A stretch of DNA of 40,172 nt, taken from the NCBI GenBank assembly GCA_902798915.1, contig CADBYM010000031.1:1-40172 (forward strand), in the 5' to 3' direction. The translations under genes were made by a program, and so were the position numbers. Source of the DNA: an uncultured Coriobacteriaceae bacterium (GTDB taxonomy: Bacteria > Actinomycetota > Coriobacteriia > Coriobacteriales > Atopobiaceae). Positions 33,906-40,172 of this stretch are shown here, one piece after another (the stretch's first letter is position 1; every line of letters starts with the position of its first letter). The notes beneath the pieces were generated by a model that was not told where the DNA came from, searched no databases, and was given only the letters and a program-made list of their open reading frames with translations.

Positions 33906-36224
33906 TCATTCCAAGACGACGCCACCGTTCTCGGTGGCTTGGTCCGCGCCCTTCTTTGTATACCTACGCGCATATGTTGCGGGACTGCCCTTGGTCACCG
34001 CCTCCCACGCGCGCACGTCCTCCTGCATAACACCGTCGAGCGTATTCGTAACGGTCACATCGCCCTCTTCGTTGCTGTGTCGAAAGCCGGGGTTGTTGTC
34101 TTCCATGATGTCCGTATTGGTGTAGGCCTCGCCATGAACGGCAACGACCACGGGATGTCCCAACGGATCGCAACCTTCCGGAGCGGCATCCTCAAAGAGC
34201 AGATATAGCCCGGCCTCGAGGCCACGCACGTTGAGTGGACCAGACGCCTTCGTCCGCAAGGTGGTCTCGCCCGCGCCCCCATGGGTCACAATGCAGGATG
34301 ACCCGCCTCGGGATGCGAAGCGCAGCACGTCACCGGGATCGTAGTAGTAGGTATGATCGTTGCCGCTCACCGAGACGTCGTATGACTCGAGGCCTGCAGT
34401 CGGCTCGGTCGTACACCTGCACAGGCGCAGCTCGGCACCACCAAGCAGGGGCAATGGCCGTTCGACTTCCCCTGTGCCCGCCGCATCACCTTTCGCCCCG
34501 ACATGAACCACGTCGAACTGGTACGTCGTCACCTCGGCCCTTGCCCACGTGGTGTGATCGTCTCCGCCATAGGTGAGAACGGCGCTGTTTGTGTTGCGCT
34601 CGTTGCCGTCCGTCGCGGTGTGCGCTTGCACCTTCAGCCGCTTCCCCTTGCCACCCGTGCCTTCGCGAACCTTCGAGAGGTCCTTGGCCTCAATCAGCTC
34701 CTCGCCGCGAAGATCGGAACCGTAGGAGATGGCGTCCTCGTTCAGTCGAGCCCAGTAAGTGACCACGATTCGGTCCCAGTCGTCAATGCCCACAGTCTCG
34801 GTTGTGGCCTTGTCGCCCTCGCCCGTAACCTCGTATGCAAAGGTCGCCTTCTTGTCCTCGTCGCGCTCGTCGGCATCCGCGTCGTAAAACTTGACCTCGA
34901 AGTCGCACCCATCAGCATGCTTGCTGTCCTTGTCGGCATGAATCTCCCAGTTGACCCGCTTGCCCACCCTCTGGGGTATGTCATAGGTCGTGCCCGTCGC
35001 CTGGTGGTACAGGTACACGCGCGGACTGTAGTCATACGTCCCGTCGCGCACGAGTACCGAGTCGTCATATAGGCCCGTCGGCTCGTGCGACCGATCGTCA
35101 TCCACGAACGTGAGACCCTCCTCCATCACGTCATGAAGCTCGTAGTCTTTGACGCCCTGCAACGCGATGATGACCGTCTTGAACTGCACGTAATCGCCCA
35201 GATTGGCATCGGTCGAATACGCCCAGTTCTTGAGGTAGTCCTCCGACCACACCAAGTCGCGCTGTTCCTCCTCGCCTTGCTCAAGGTAGGGCAAGCGGCT
35301 CGCCACGCTCCCCTTGGCGCGCACCTGCACGAAGAGCTCGGGCTTCTCGTTCTTGTCGTAGACGTAGGAGACGCCCCCGTTAGTGCTGAGCGAACAAATC
35401 GCACCGGTCTCGGTGTCGAGCAGATAGTAGCCCAGAGGAATGTTCTCCACGTGGGCGTCGTCGCCCGTATAGCGATACATGTCGGCACGGGCATTGTCCT
35501 CGTGCGCATCCACGCTGCTTGTCGGATGGCTCGTGGCAACATAGTGCCCCGACTCATTGTCGAGATGCAGCTCCTCCGCCCAATCCAGAGCCGCACGCGC
35601 AAAGTCACGCACGAGCTGCACGACGCCCGAGACCGGCGCCTCATCGGCTTCTGGTTGGCCCGCACCTGCCTGACCGGGTGCCGTCTGGGCGTACTTGGAG
35701 GTATCGATGCGATGCGCGTTCATGAACTTTTTGGTCACCGAGATCTGGTGATAGTCCCCGCTCTTCAGATCCACGGCATCGGCGTCGATCATGAAGTAGG
35801 CCTCGTCGAGCTTGTGCTCGTCCTTTTCGTCGGAAAGCACGGCGTAGGGGGTGGCGCTCTTTGCCCCGTCGGGACCATGGGTGGTGAGGAAGGTCCACCA
35901 TGGATTCTTGTGGCTCTTGTCCCCTTCGGAGAAGGTCTTGGCGATGACGTACTCGTACTCCGTGCCAGCGGGAAGGGGAATCGACTCGGCGTCCGGATCA
36001 GAATCATCGTTCGGCAGCACGACGTCAAAGAGGCGATAGGCGTGGTAGGTCGCACCCTCCTTGGAATAGCGAATCCGGATGGTACCCGTTCCCGCGAGCT
36101 GCGCGTCCTGCGGTGCATCCTGCGAGGGCACGGCCTGCGCTGATGACGGCGCGCCTGCCAAGGTCAACGCCAAAGACATGAGCAGGGCACAGAGGGTCAC
36201 CACGACCGAACGCGAAGTGTGCAT
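33906..36224 (-). CDS. secreted isopeptide-forming pilin-like protein without visible wall anchor
   Basis: A 772-residue exported protein. Residues 1-31 form a classical signal peptide (basic start, hydrophobic core, SSAQA). The middle contains a typical isopeptide-forming pilin D2-like segment (GDYVQFKTVIIALQG, then YELHDVMEEGLTFVDD), and the C-terminal third a Cna-B-like domain (LPLLGGAELRLCR). Such proteins are normally joined by sortases, but the protein ends in a polar tail (ENGGVVLE) with no LPxTG, no membrane helix and no basic tail. The start at 36224 has AAAGGAG. No sortase gene is in the window. The 3' end is only 33 bases from the convergent gluQ. Confidence 0.78.
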   Translation of the reverse strand: MHTSRSVVVTLCALLMSLALTLAGAPSSAQAVPSQDAPQDAQLAGTGTIRIRYSKEGATYHAYRLFDVVLPNDDSDPDAESIPLPAGTEYEYVIAKTFSEGDKSHKNPWWTFLTTHGPDGAKSATPYAVLSDEKDEHKLDEAYFMIDADAVDLKSGDYHQISVTKKFMNAHRIDTSKYAQTAPGQAGAGQPEADEAPVSGVVQLVRDFARAALDWAEELHLDNESGHYVATSHPTSSVDAHEDNARADMYRYTGDDAHVENIPLGYYLLDTETGAICSLSTNGGVSYVYDKNEKPELFVQVRAKGSVASRLPYLEQGEEEQRDLVWSEDYLKNWAYSTDANLGDYVQFKTVIIALQGVKDYELHDVMEEGLTFVDDDRSHEPTGLYDDSVLVRDGTYDYSPRVYLYHQATGTTYDIPQRVGKRVNWEIHADKDSKHADGCDFEVKFYDADADERDEDKKATFAYEVTGEGDKATTETVGIDDWDRIVVTYWARLNEDAISYGSDLRGEELIEAKDLSKVREGTGGKGKRLKVQAHTATDGNERNTNSAVLTYGGDDHTTWARAEVTTYQFDVVHVGAKGDAAGTGEVERPLPLLGGAELRLCRCTTEPTAGLESYDVSVSGNDHTYYYDPGDVLRFASRGGSSCIVTHGGAGETTLRTKASGPLNVRGLEAGLYLLFEDAAPEGCDPLGHPVVVAVHGEAYTNTDIMEDNNPGFRHSNEEGDVTVTNTLDGVMQEDVRAWEAVTKGSPATYARRYTKKGADQATENGGVVLE

Positions 36225-36315
36225 GAGCGCTCCTTTCCCCGGTGCCATCGTATCAGATTGCCCAAAGGGGGCGGCAACCACAATCCCACCACGAGAAAGC
36301 GTCCGAAAATTCTCG

Positions 36316-36344
36316 TTGAGAATTACGCTGACTTACGCTAAGAT
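36316..36344 (+). promoter_or_regulatory. tRNA-Ser promoter
   Basis: TTGAGA (36316-36321), a 17-base spacer and TAAGAT (36339-36344); the tRNA begins 13 bases downstream. Confidence 0.65.
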
Positions 36345-36357
36345 AATGCATTGCTAC

Positions 36358-36447
36358 GGAGAGCTGACCGAGAGGCCGAAGGTGCTCGCCTGCTAAGCGA
36401 GTATGGCAGTGATGCCATCTGGGGTTCGAATCCCCAGCTCTCCGCCA
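36358..36447 (+). tRNA. tRNA-Ser (anticodon GCU)
   Basis: The acceptor stem GGAGAGC / GCTCTCC, discriminator G and encoded CCA are intact. The anticodon arm CTCGC-CTGCTAA-GCGAG gives anticodon GCU, reading AGC/AGU serine codons. The long variable arm (TATGGCAGTGATGCCATC) confirms a class II tRNA. The T arm GGGGTTCGAATCCCC is canonical. 90 bases including CCA. Confidence 0.97.
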
Positions 36448-36456
36448 GACTATTTC

Positions 36457-36480
36457 GGGTCCCATTTGGGACCCTTTTTT
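36457..36480 (+). terminator. tRNA-Ser terminator
   Basis: GGGTCCCA-TT-TGGGACCC perfect hairpin followed by six T residues. Confidence 0.9.
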
Positions 36481-36608
36481 GTCTTCGCTTGCCAAAGAAC
36501 GTAAACCCGACTGCTCAACGTGGACGAATCCGAATGCGTTCGGATGAGCTCACAACTCAACCCGGGAGCGACCTTCGTGAAGAGGGGCACAGAATTTCAA
36601 AATTCTAC

Positions 36609-36637
36609 TTGACTTGGGGTAGGCGGTATGGCATTCT
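36609..36637 (+). promoter_or_regulatory. tRNA-Arg promoter
   Basis: TTGACT (36609-36614), a 17-base spacer and CATTCT (36632-36637); the tRNA begins 11 bases later. The -35 is good, the -10 weak. Confidence 0.45.
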
Positions 36638-36648
36638 ACTTGTTGCAC

Positions 36649-36725
36649 GCGCTGTTAGCTCAGCTGGATAGAGCGCATGACTACGAATCATGAGGTCGGG
36701 GGTTCGAATCCCTCACGGCGCACCA
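36649..36725 (+). tRNA. tRNA-Arg (anticodon ACG)
   Basis: Acceptor stem GCGCTGT / ACGGCGC with a G-U pair, discriminator A, encoded CCA. Anticodon arm CATGA-CTACGAA-TCATG gives ACG, read as ICG after deamination. D arm and T arm are canonical. 77 bases. Accessory DNA starts directly after it, so it may be the attachment gene of an integrated element; I could not see a repeated tRNA 3' end in the window. Confidence 0.97.
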
Positions 36726-36734
36726 GAGTTTCCG

Positions 36735-36768
36735 CAGGTCAGACACCAAGTTGGGTCTGGCCTGTTTT
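36735..36768 (+). terminator. tRNA-Arg terminator
   Basis: CAGGTCAGAC (36735-36744) pairs with GTCTGGCCTG (36755-36764) with one G-U pair, followed by TTTTGTT. Confidence 0.8.
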
Positions 36769-36769
36769 G

Positions 36770-36801
36770 TTGTCCCAATCTTTATCCCAACGTTGTCCCA
36801 A
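36770..36801. repeat. three phased TTGTCCCAA-type repeats
   Basis: TTGTCCCAA (36770-36778), TTATCCCAA (36782-36790) and TTGTCCCAA (36793-36801) repeat with spacings of 12 and 11 bases, so all face the same side of the helix. Located just after the tRNA-Arg terminator. This resembles arm-type or accessory sites for integrase/excisionase, but that role is inferred. Confidence 0.7.
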
Positions 36802-37202
36802 CGTTGTTAGCATGCCACATCTGCTCTCCCCCGATGCCTAATGCGAATTACGGTCCACATGCGTCTGCGTGGAGTTGGAGTCGCGTCGGGAAATCTATAC
36901 CTCCTAATGAATAATCAGATACAGAAATGGGTATCTATTAACACAGGCAAACAATTCGCGCACCGAAGGATCTGGCCCTGCCGTCGGAATATTAAGCTCC
37001 TGAAAACATTGGGCCACGAGATGACGAAGTATCGTCGCAGAGGCCGCCGGGCACCTAGCCAAGAAGCCTGGCCACAAGGTTGCGGGCCCACACGTGAAAA
37101 CCCGCACGGGGCAGGCCAGGGTCGCTCACTGGTGAGAAGCGAGCGCTAGGAGACAACCGGGCGACGCCACCGACGTCACCCCATGTCCGCTAGGTGTTCG
37201 CA
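36802..37202. other. non-coding accessory spacer
   Basis: With the repeats at 36770-36801, no gene is seen from 36726 to 37202 (477 bases). The left part has noticeably lower GC than the rest of the window. The right part has small inverted repeats, for example GCGGG/CCCGC near 37081-37105 and CTCAC/GTGAG near 37126-37138. Regulatory DNA or the eroded end of a mobile element are both possible. Confidence 0.4.
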
Positions 37203-37409
37203 ATGAATAGAGTCTCGAAACGCTTCTACACAATCAACGACCTCGTCGAGATGGGCTTCGCCTCCCGCGTCAAGATATGGCAGCTAATCAAATCCGGCGA
37301 CCTGCCCGCAATTAAGGTCGGCAGGAGCGTGCGCATACCCGTCGATAGGTTCAACAGTTACTGCGACACGCTGCTTGTCGTTAAGAACGACGATTGCTCG
37401 CGATGCTGA
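37203..37409 (+). CDS. excisionase-like HTH DNA-binding protein
   Basis: A 68-residue protein of the excisionase/MerR-like winged-helix type. FYTINDLVEMGFASRVKIWQ, then LIKSGDLPAIKVGRSVRIPVDRF matches the usual pattern of the small excisionase-family HTH. Such proteins bend DNA during element excision or act as small regulators. The ATG at 37203 with a weak AGGTG is used; an in-frame GTG at 37194 is possible. No integrase lies beside it in the window. Confidence 0.75.
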   Translation: MNRVSKRFYTINDLVEMGFASRVKIWQLIKSGDLPAIKVGRSVRIPVDRFNSYCDTLLVVKNDDCSRC

Positions 37410-37768
37410 GCAACCGGCCTCCTTGCATGCGACTTTACAGGTCTGGTTCGCAAGGGAATACGCTGACGCGAAGCCGCCCCATGCAGAGTCCCCGCCTCCG
37501 CTGATCGCGAGGGACCCGCACGCCCCGACACCCCACCCAGGGCGAAAGAACCTGAAGATCCACGTCGAACCCCTCGGTGGCACCACCCTGGCACAGGCTT
37601 CGGGCGGGAGCAGGCACCCCTAGCGCCCCCGCCCTCCGCCAGACGCTGACCCGACACGTGCCGCCGCGCCACGCCCGCACCCATGGCGTCACATATCGGA
37701 CCCGCTTGCCCTCAGGGCGCCACCGAGGGGGTGAAGGGCATCCCCTCACGAGTCCGAGAGGGGACACC
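37410..37768. other. GC-rich spacer, no gene
   Basis: No supported gene in these 359 bases. It contains one copy of the exact repeat GCAGGCACCCCTAGCG (37610-37625) and a hairpin GTGAAGGG/CCCCTCAC (about 37730-37749) just upstream of the next gene's ribosome-binding site. Confidence 0.4.
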
Positions 37769-38230
37769 ATGAGCGAGACAATCACTACTACTACCACCAC
37801 CGCACGCGAGGGCATCCAGACGCTTGGCACCGTTGGCGCCGAGCCCGTGGGCTGGGACGGCTGCGAGGACATGCCCGAGGCGTACGGGCAGGCGTGCGCG
37901 GAGCTGACCGCCGAGACGCTCACGCGGGCGGGCATGCTCGTGCTGGGCGTGCTGGGCGACACCGACCTAGTCTACATGGAGGGCGACGAGGTCTGCGTGG
38001 GGCTCGTGACCCCGCTGCCCTCGCAGCTCATCGACGTCACCAAGGAGGACCTCGAGGAGTCCCTGCCCTCCGACGCCGAGGGGCTGCCCCTGTCGTTCCT
38101 CACCGCCGCCATGGCCGCCCACGCCGTCACGGGAGCCGAGAGCGTGCGCTGCGACGCCCTCACGTTCTGCATGGAGCCATCGCAGCGGCGCATGCGGGTC
38201 TGCCACGTGCGCGGCGTCTGCCGCATGTAG
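37769..38230 (+). CDS. hypothetical acidic protein of the accessory island
   Basis: A 153-residue protein I do not recognise. It begins with a low-complexity MSETITTTTTTA run, is acidic, and has a soluble-looking alternating pattern with a Cys-containing C-terminus (CDALTFCMEP, then CHVRGVCRM). The ATG follows GAGAGGGGACACC, almost the same leader as the antirestriction gene at 38621. It ends at a strong terminator. Codon use is extremely GC-rich. By position it belongs to the mobile-element cargo; small acidic proteins in such places are often DNA mimics or regulators, but nothing here shows that. Confidence 0.65.
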   Translation: MSETITTTTTTAREGIQTLGTVGAEPVGWDGCEDMPEAYGQACAELTAETLTRAGMLVLGVLGDTDLVYMEGDEVCVGLVTPLPSQLIDVTKEDLEESLPSDAEGLPLSFLTAAMAAHAVTGAESVRCDALTFCMEPSQRRMRVCHVRGVCRM

Positions 38231-38257
38231 CCATGCGACCACACGCACCCGAGCGCC

Positions 38258-38291
38258 AGCGCCCGCCACCACCGGCGGGCGCTTTCCTTTT
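38258..38291 (+). terminator. terminator of the 37769 gene
   Basis: AGCGCCCGCC-ACCACC-GGCGGGCGCT, a perfect 10-bp stem, followed by TTCCTTTT. Confidence 0.85.
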
Positions 38292-38620
38292 GTGGAGCAT
38301 TTGTGCAGGTAGATGCGCCGGAAAGGGCCGCCGCCACGGCGCGTGCCAGGCCCACGCGTCCGCCCTTCCCGCACTCGCAGGCACCCCTAGCGACTCGTGG
38401 GGAAGGGTTTTGGCGTACGACATGATTGTCGTCCGCGGGGCCGTTCGCACGGACCCGCGCAAGGGGCCACACGGAAGCCGGCACAAACGCGGGCGTTGGT
38501 GCAGCTTGCCGCGAAGCCTCCTCTGCGCGGCCCTACCACGAAGGCGAAGACCCTCGGCATCCAAGGGTAGATGAGCGCGAGCACGGGGCTCGTGACACCT
38601 ACCCGAGAGGAGACAAGGAC
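38292..38620. other. GC-rich spacer before the ArdC-like gene
   Basis: From 38231 to 38620 (390 bases) I see no gene. Besides the terminator at 38258 it holds the second copy of the 16-bp repeat (38377-38392) and an ACGAC/GTCGT dyad near 38415-38430. Confidence 0.4.
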
Positions 38621-39511
38621 ATGAAGACCACCAAGAGCTACGAGGACATGACGCGCGAGGAGCGCAAGGCACTCGCGCAGGCCAAGGCGCAGGCCGCGCT
38701 CGACCGCATCGGCGACGGGGTGCGCTCCGTGTGGAGCTCCGAGGCGTGGGCCAGGTGGCTTACCACTCTCGCCAAGTTCCACGACTACAGCCTCAACAAC
38801 ACCATGCTCATCGCCATGCAGATGCCCGAGGCCACGCGCGTGGCGTCATACCGCAGCTGGCAGCGCGACTTCAACCGCCACGTGCGCAAGGGCGAGCACG
38901 GCATCGAGGTGCTCGTGCCCATGGTCGTGAGGTCGAAACTGAGCGAGGGCAAGGAGCTTCCACGGGAAAACGACGAGGACACGCCCGAACGCAAACGGCT
39001 CGTGGGCTTCAAGGTCGGCCACGTGTTCGACGTGAGCCAGACCGAGGGCGAGCCGCTCCCCACCATCGCCGAGCGCGTCTCCAGTGACGTGGAGCGCTAC
39101 GACGAGGTGATGGATGCCATATGCGCCGTGTCGGCCTACCCCGTGGAGGTCGTGGACGGCCTGCCGCCCGAGACGAACGGCCTCTTCTCCCGCATGGGCT
39201 ACATCGCGATACGCGCCGGCATGCCGCAGGGGCAGACCGTCAAGACCGCCCTCCACGAGCTTGCGCATTCCGTGATGCACGACGCGAACGTGGAGGAGCT
39301 GCCCGACCGCTCCATGCGCGAGGTGCAGGCCGAGAGCGTGGCCTACGCCGTGTCCGCGGCGCTGGGGCTCGACACCAGCGGCTACAGCTTCGGCTACGTG
39401 GCCAGCTGGGCCGTGGGCAAGTCCGACGAGGAGATGCGCGCGTGCATGCAGGTGGTGCGCGACGCAACCAAGGACATCATCGACAGGATGGAGATCATAC
39501 TCGCGGCGTAA
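38621..39511 (+). CDS. ArdC-type antirestriction protein with zincin metallopeptidase domain
   Basis: A 296-residue protein typical of conjugative elements. The N-terminal ArdC-like ssDNA-binding region (about 10-130) has FHDYSLNNTMLIAMQMPEA and the SYRSWQRDFNRHVRKGE segment. The C-terminal part (about 150-260) is a zincin: HELAHSVMH with His212, Glu213 and His216, and a downstream EVQAES providing the third ligand. ArdC proteins of plasmids protect incoming DNA from restriction; that role here is inferred from the family. ATG at 38621 after GAGAGGAG. It supports an integrative conjugative element rather than a phage. Confidence 0.85.
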   Translation: MKTTKSYEDMTREERKALAQAKAQAALDRIGDGVRSVWSSEAWARWLTTLAKFHDYSLNNTMLIAMQMPEATRVASYRSWQRDFNRHVRKGEHGIEVLVPMVVRSKLSEGKELPRENDEDTPERKRLVGFKVGHVFDVSQTEGEPLPTIAERVSSDVERYDEVMDAICAVSAYPVEVVDGLPPETNGLFSRMGYIAIRAGMPQGQTVKTALHELAHSVMHDANVEELPDRSMREVQAESVAYAVSAALGLDTSGYSFGYVASWAVGKSDEEMRACMQVVRDATKDIIDRMEIILAA

Positions 39512-39523
39512 GATGATTACCAG

Positions 39524-39544
39524 CGGGAGGCAACTCGCCTCCCG
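39524..39544 (+). terminator. hairpin between ArdC-like and zinc-ribbon genes
   Basis: CGGGAGGC (39524-39531) pairs with GCCTCCCG (39537-39544) with a five-base loop, 13 bases after the stop. Followed by TCCCTTA, so only weak U content; it may attenuate rather than stop transcription. Confidence 0.5.
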
Positions 39545-39571
39545 TCCCTTAGGTGGAAAGGAGCAAAGAGA

Positions 39572-39757
39572 ATGGCAGACAAGAACCTCGCCAACGACGC
39601 GTGCCCCGTGTGCGGGTCTACGTCCATAGAGGGCTGGGAGGTGACCATAGAGGGCAGCCTCGCGATACAGGAGTGCACGTGCGGGGAGTGCGGCCGCTCC
39701 TTGAACGATGTCTATGAGCTGTGCGACAGAATCGTTCTGGAAGAAGACCGACTATAG
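39572..39757 (+). CDS. small zinc-ribbon protein
   Basis: A 61-residue protein with two Cys pairs, CPVC (11-14) and CGEC (37-40), plus Cys35, forming a probable zinc ribbon, followed by a short acidic helix. The function is not recognisable. The ATG has AAGGAG upstream. It follows the ArdC-like gene by 60 bases and is probably part of the same element; short zinc-ribbon proteins of this kind are common cargo beside antirestriction genes. Confidence 0.65.
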   Translation: MADKNLANDACPVCGSTSIEGWEVTIEGSLAIQECTCGECGRSLNDVYELCDRIVLEEDRL

Positions 39758-39934
39758 GGCGTCTCTTGGCCCAGTATCCGAGGAGGACGCTGGGCCAGAC
39801 ACCCCGGCCGCCTCGCGGCGGAGTGCACGCTCGCGAGCTCGCGAGGAACCTGCCTCGCCTCGGCACCCCACCCGAGGCGTTTAGTAGTGCAGCAAATGCA
39901 GAATTCGTTGCTGCGGTTTTACAAAGGAGGGCAT
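39758..39934. other. spacer with inverted repeats
   Basis: No gene here. TGGCCCAG/CTGGGCCA arms (39767-39774 and 39790-39797) may form a hairpin after the zinc-ribbon gene. A perfect 16-bp palindrome, CTCGCGAGCTCGCGAG, lies at 39830-39845. A GGAGG ribosome-binding site for the truncated frame follows at 39926-39930. Confidence 0.45.
39830..39845. repeat. 16-bp perfect palindrome
   Basis: CTCGCGAGCTCGCGAG equals its own reverse complement and is made of two CTCGCGAG palindromes in tandem. It sits between the zinc-ribbon gene and the disrupted frame and could be an operator. Confidence 0.6.
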
Positions 39935-39981
39935 ATGTCAGGTCACAACGTTTCAGTATTGAGCCAGCAACATGCCTGGTT
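39935..39981 (+). pseudogene. 5' end of a gene interrupted by an insertion sequence
   Basis: An excellent AAAGGAGG lies seven bases ahead of ATG at 39935. The first 15 codons (MSGHNVSVLSQQHAW) are followed directly by the terminal repeat of an insertion sequence. The frame stays open into the IS but then matches the antisense of the transposase, so the original gene is truncated. Too little is left to identify it. Confidence 0.35.
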
Positions 39982-40008
39982 GGGGCTGTATCAAAAGCCC
40001 CTGAACAG

Positions 40009-40048
40009 ATGGCCCGCAATCACAGAATCGGCTGTGGCTGCGGGCCAT
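40009..40048 (-). terminator. hairpin after IS transposase
   Basis: ATGGCCCGCAATCACAG (40009-40025) pairs with CTGTGGCTGCGGGCCAT (40032-40048) except at two positions, around a six-base loop. It lies inside the IS, between the transposase stop and the terminal repeat, and may block transcription entering or leaving the element. Confidence 0.6.
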
Positions 40049-40076
40049 CGTTTGTGCGCAAGGGGCGGAACAAGCC

Positions 40077-40172
40077 CTACACCGCAAGCGCGTAGGCCAT
40101 CTTGCGGATGTTGTGGCCCATCGCGACCATGCGCATCTCGTGGTCGACCTTCTCGAGCCCGCGCAGGAGGAA
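40077..40172 (-). CDS. transposase, C-terminal fragment (cut by window edge)
   Basis: The last 31 codons of a transposase, FLLRGLEKVDHEMRMVAMGH then NIRKMAYALAV, ending in TAG at 40077-40079. The RGLEKV...EM..VAMGHNIRKMA pattern is the usual C-terminal tail of IS1182/IS5-group DDE transposases. The catalytic domain lies outside the window, so completeness is unknown. Confidence 0.75.
   Translation of the reverse strand, partial: FLLRGLEKVDHEMRMVAMGHNIRKMAYALAV

Larger units (their letters stand above)
37610..38392. repeat. 16-bp exact direct repeat (two copies)
   Basis: GCAGGCACCCCTAGCG occurs at 37610-37625 and at 38377-38392, in the spacers before the genes at 37769 and 38621. The two genes also share CCGAGAGG-n-GACA around their ribosome-binding sites. 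This suggests a common regulatory upstream module. Confidence 0.6.
39982..40172 (-). mobile_element. insertion sequence, transposase 3' end (IS1182/IS5-like)
   Basis: The element begins with GGGGCTGTATCAAAAGCC at about 39982, which fits an IS terminal inverted repeat, and continues through a terminator hairpin into the transposase C-terminus. It runs off the right edge, so the other end and any target duplication cannot be seen. The family assignment is from memory of the end sequence and protein tail. Confidence 0.7.

Noticed and set aside
33538..33909. A frameshifted C-terminal anchor for the pilin-like protein
   Set aside because: I checked the minus-strand frames just downstream of its stop for an LPxTG motif and a hydrophobic helix; they only contain shadows of gluQ.
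39721..40095. A 124-codon plus-strand frame across the IS junction
   Set aside because: It spans the zinc-ribbon 3' end, non-coding spacer and antisense of the transposase, with no ribosome-binding site.

Overview
The window comes from a high-GC, anaerobic, Gram-positive-type bacterium, most likely class Coriobacteriia, family Atopobiaceae (Olsenella/Lancefieldella-like). I base this on the look of the 16S rRNA 5' end at the left edge, a single-chain pyruvate:ferredoxin oxidoreductase, an isopeptide-type pilin protein and many GTG/TTG starts behind strong GGAGG ribosome-binding sites. The genus is an inference; I could not run a search.

Layout. 1-378 is the 5' part of a 16S rRNA gene on the minus strand, followed by its leader. 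790-13623 is a long minus-strand block: a phosphohexomutase and GalU pair (UDP-glucose supply), a DtxR/MntR-type metal regulator behind murA, a complete F1Fo ATP synthase operon (an AtpI-position membrane protein, then B-E-F-H-A-G-D-C) with a duplicated -10 promoter region, and glyA. 13701-15197 holds nudC and a TsaC/YrdC-type tRNA-modification gene. A divergent membrane protein (putative ABC-transporter type IV family) follows, then prmC and prfA.

18730-20200 is the most unusual part. Three tandem, roughly 500-bp units each encode a small peptide with an almost invariant 19-residue double-glycine leader and a Cys-free, apparently helical-hairpin core. Each unit has a related terminator and a small dyad block downstream. 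No exporter or modifying enzyme is in the window. Next come metF with a stand-alone MetH-reactivation-like protein, a degenerate uracil-DNA-glycosylase-like gene, thioredoxin, a PAP2 phosphatase and a YfcE-like phosphodiesterase. A four-gene, translationally linked minus-strand cluster follows: QueT-type transporter, glycosyltransferase, LytS-type kinase and LytTR regulator. After it come a possible class-IV aminotransferase relic, nifJ, gluQ-RS and a large secreted isopeptide-domain protein without a visible wall anchor.

From 36358 there are tRNA-Ser(GCU) and tRNA-Arg(ACG) genes, each with its own terminator. Accessory DNA begins right after tRNA-Arg: three helically phased TTGTCCCAA-type repeats, an excisionase-like HTH protein, an unknown acidic protein, an ArdC-type antirestriction/metallopeptidase protein and a zinc-ribbon protein, all in very GC-rich DNA. 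The right edge is the 3' end of an insertion sequence (IS1182/IS5-like transposase C-terminus), which seems to have landed in a small gene that starts at 39935. This end looks like the tRNA-proximal part of an integrative element or its remnant; no integrase is visible in the window.
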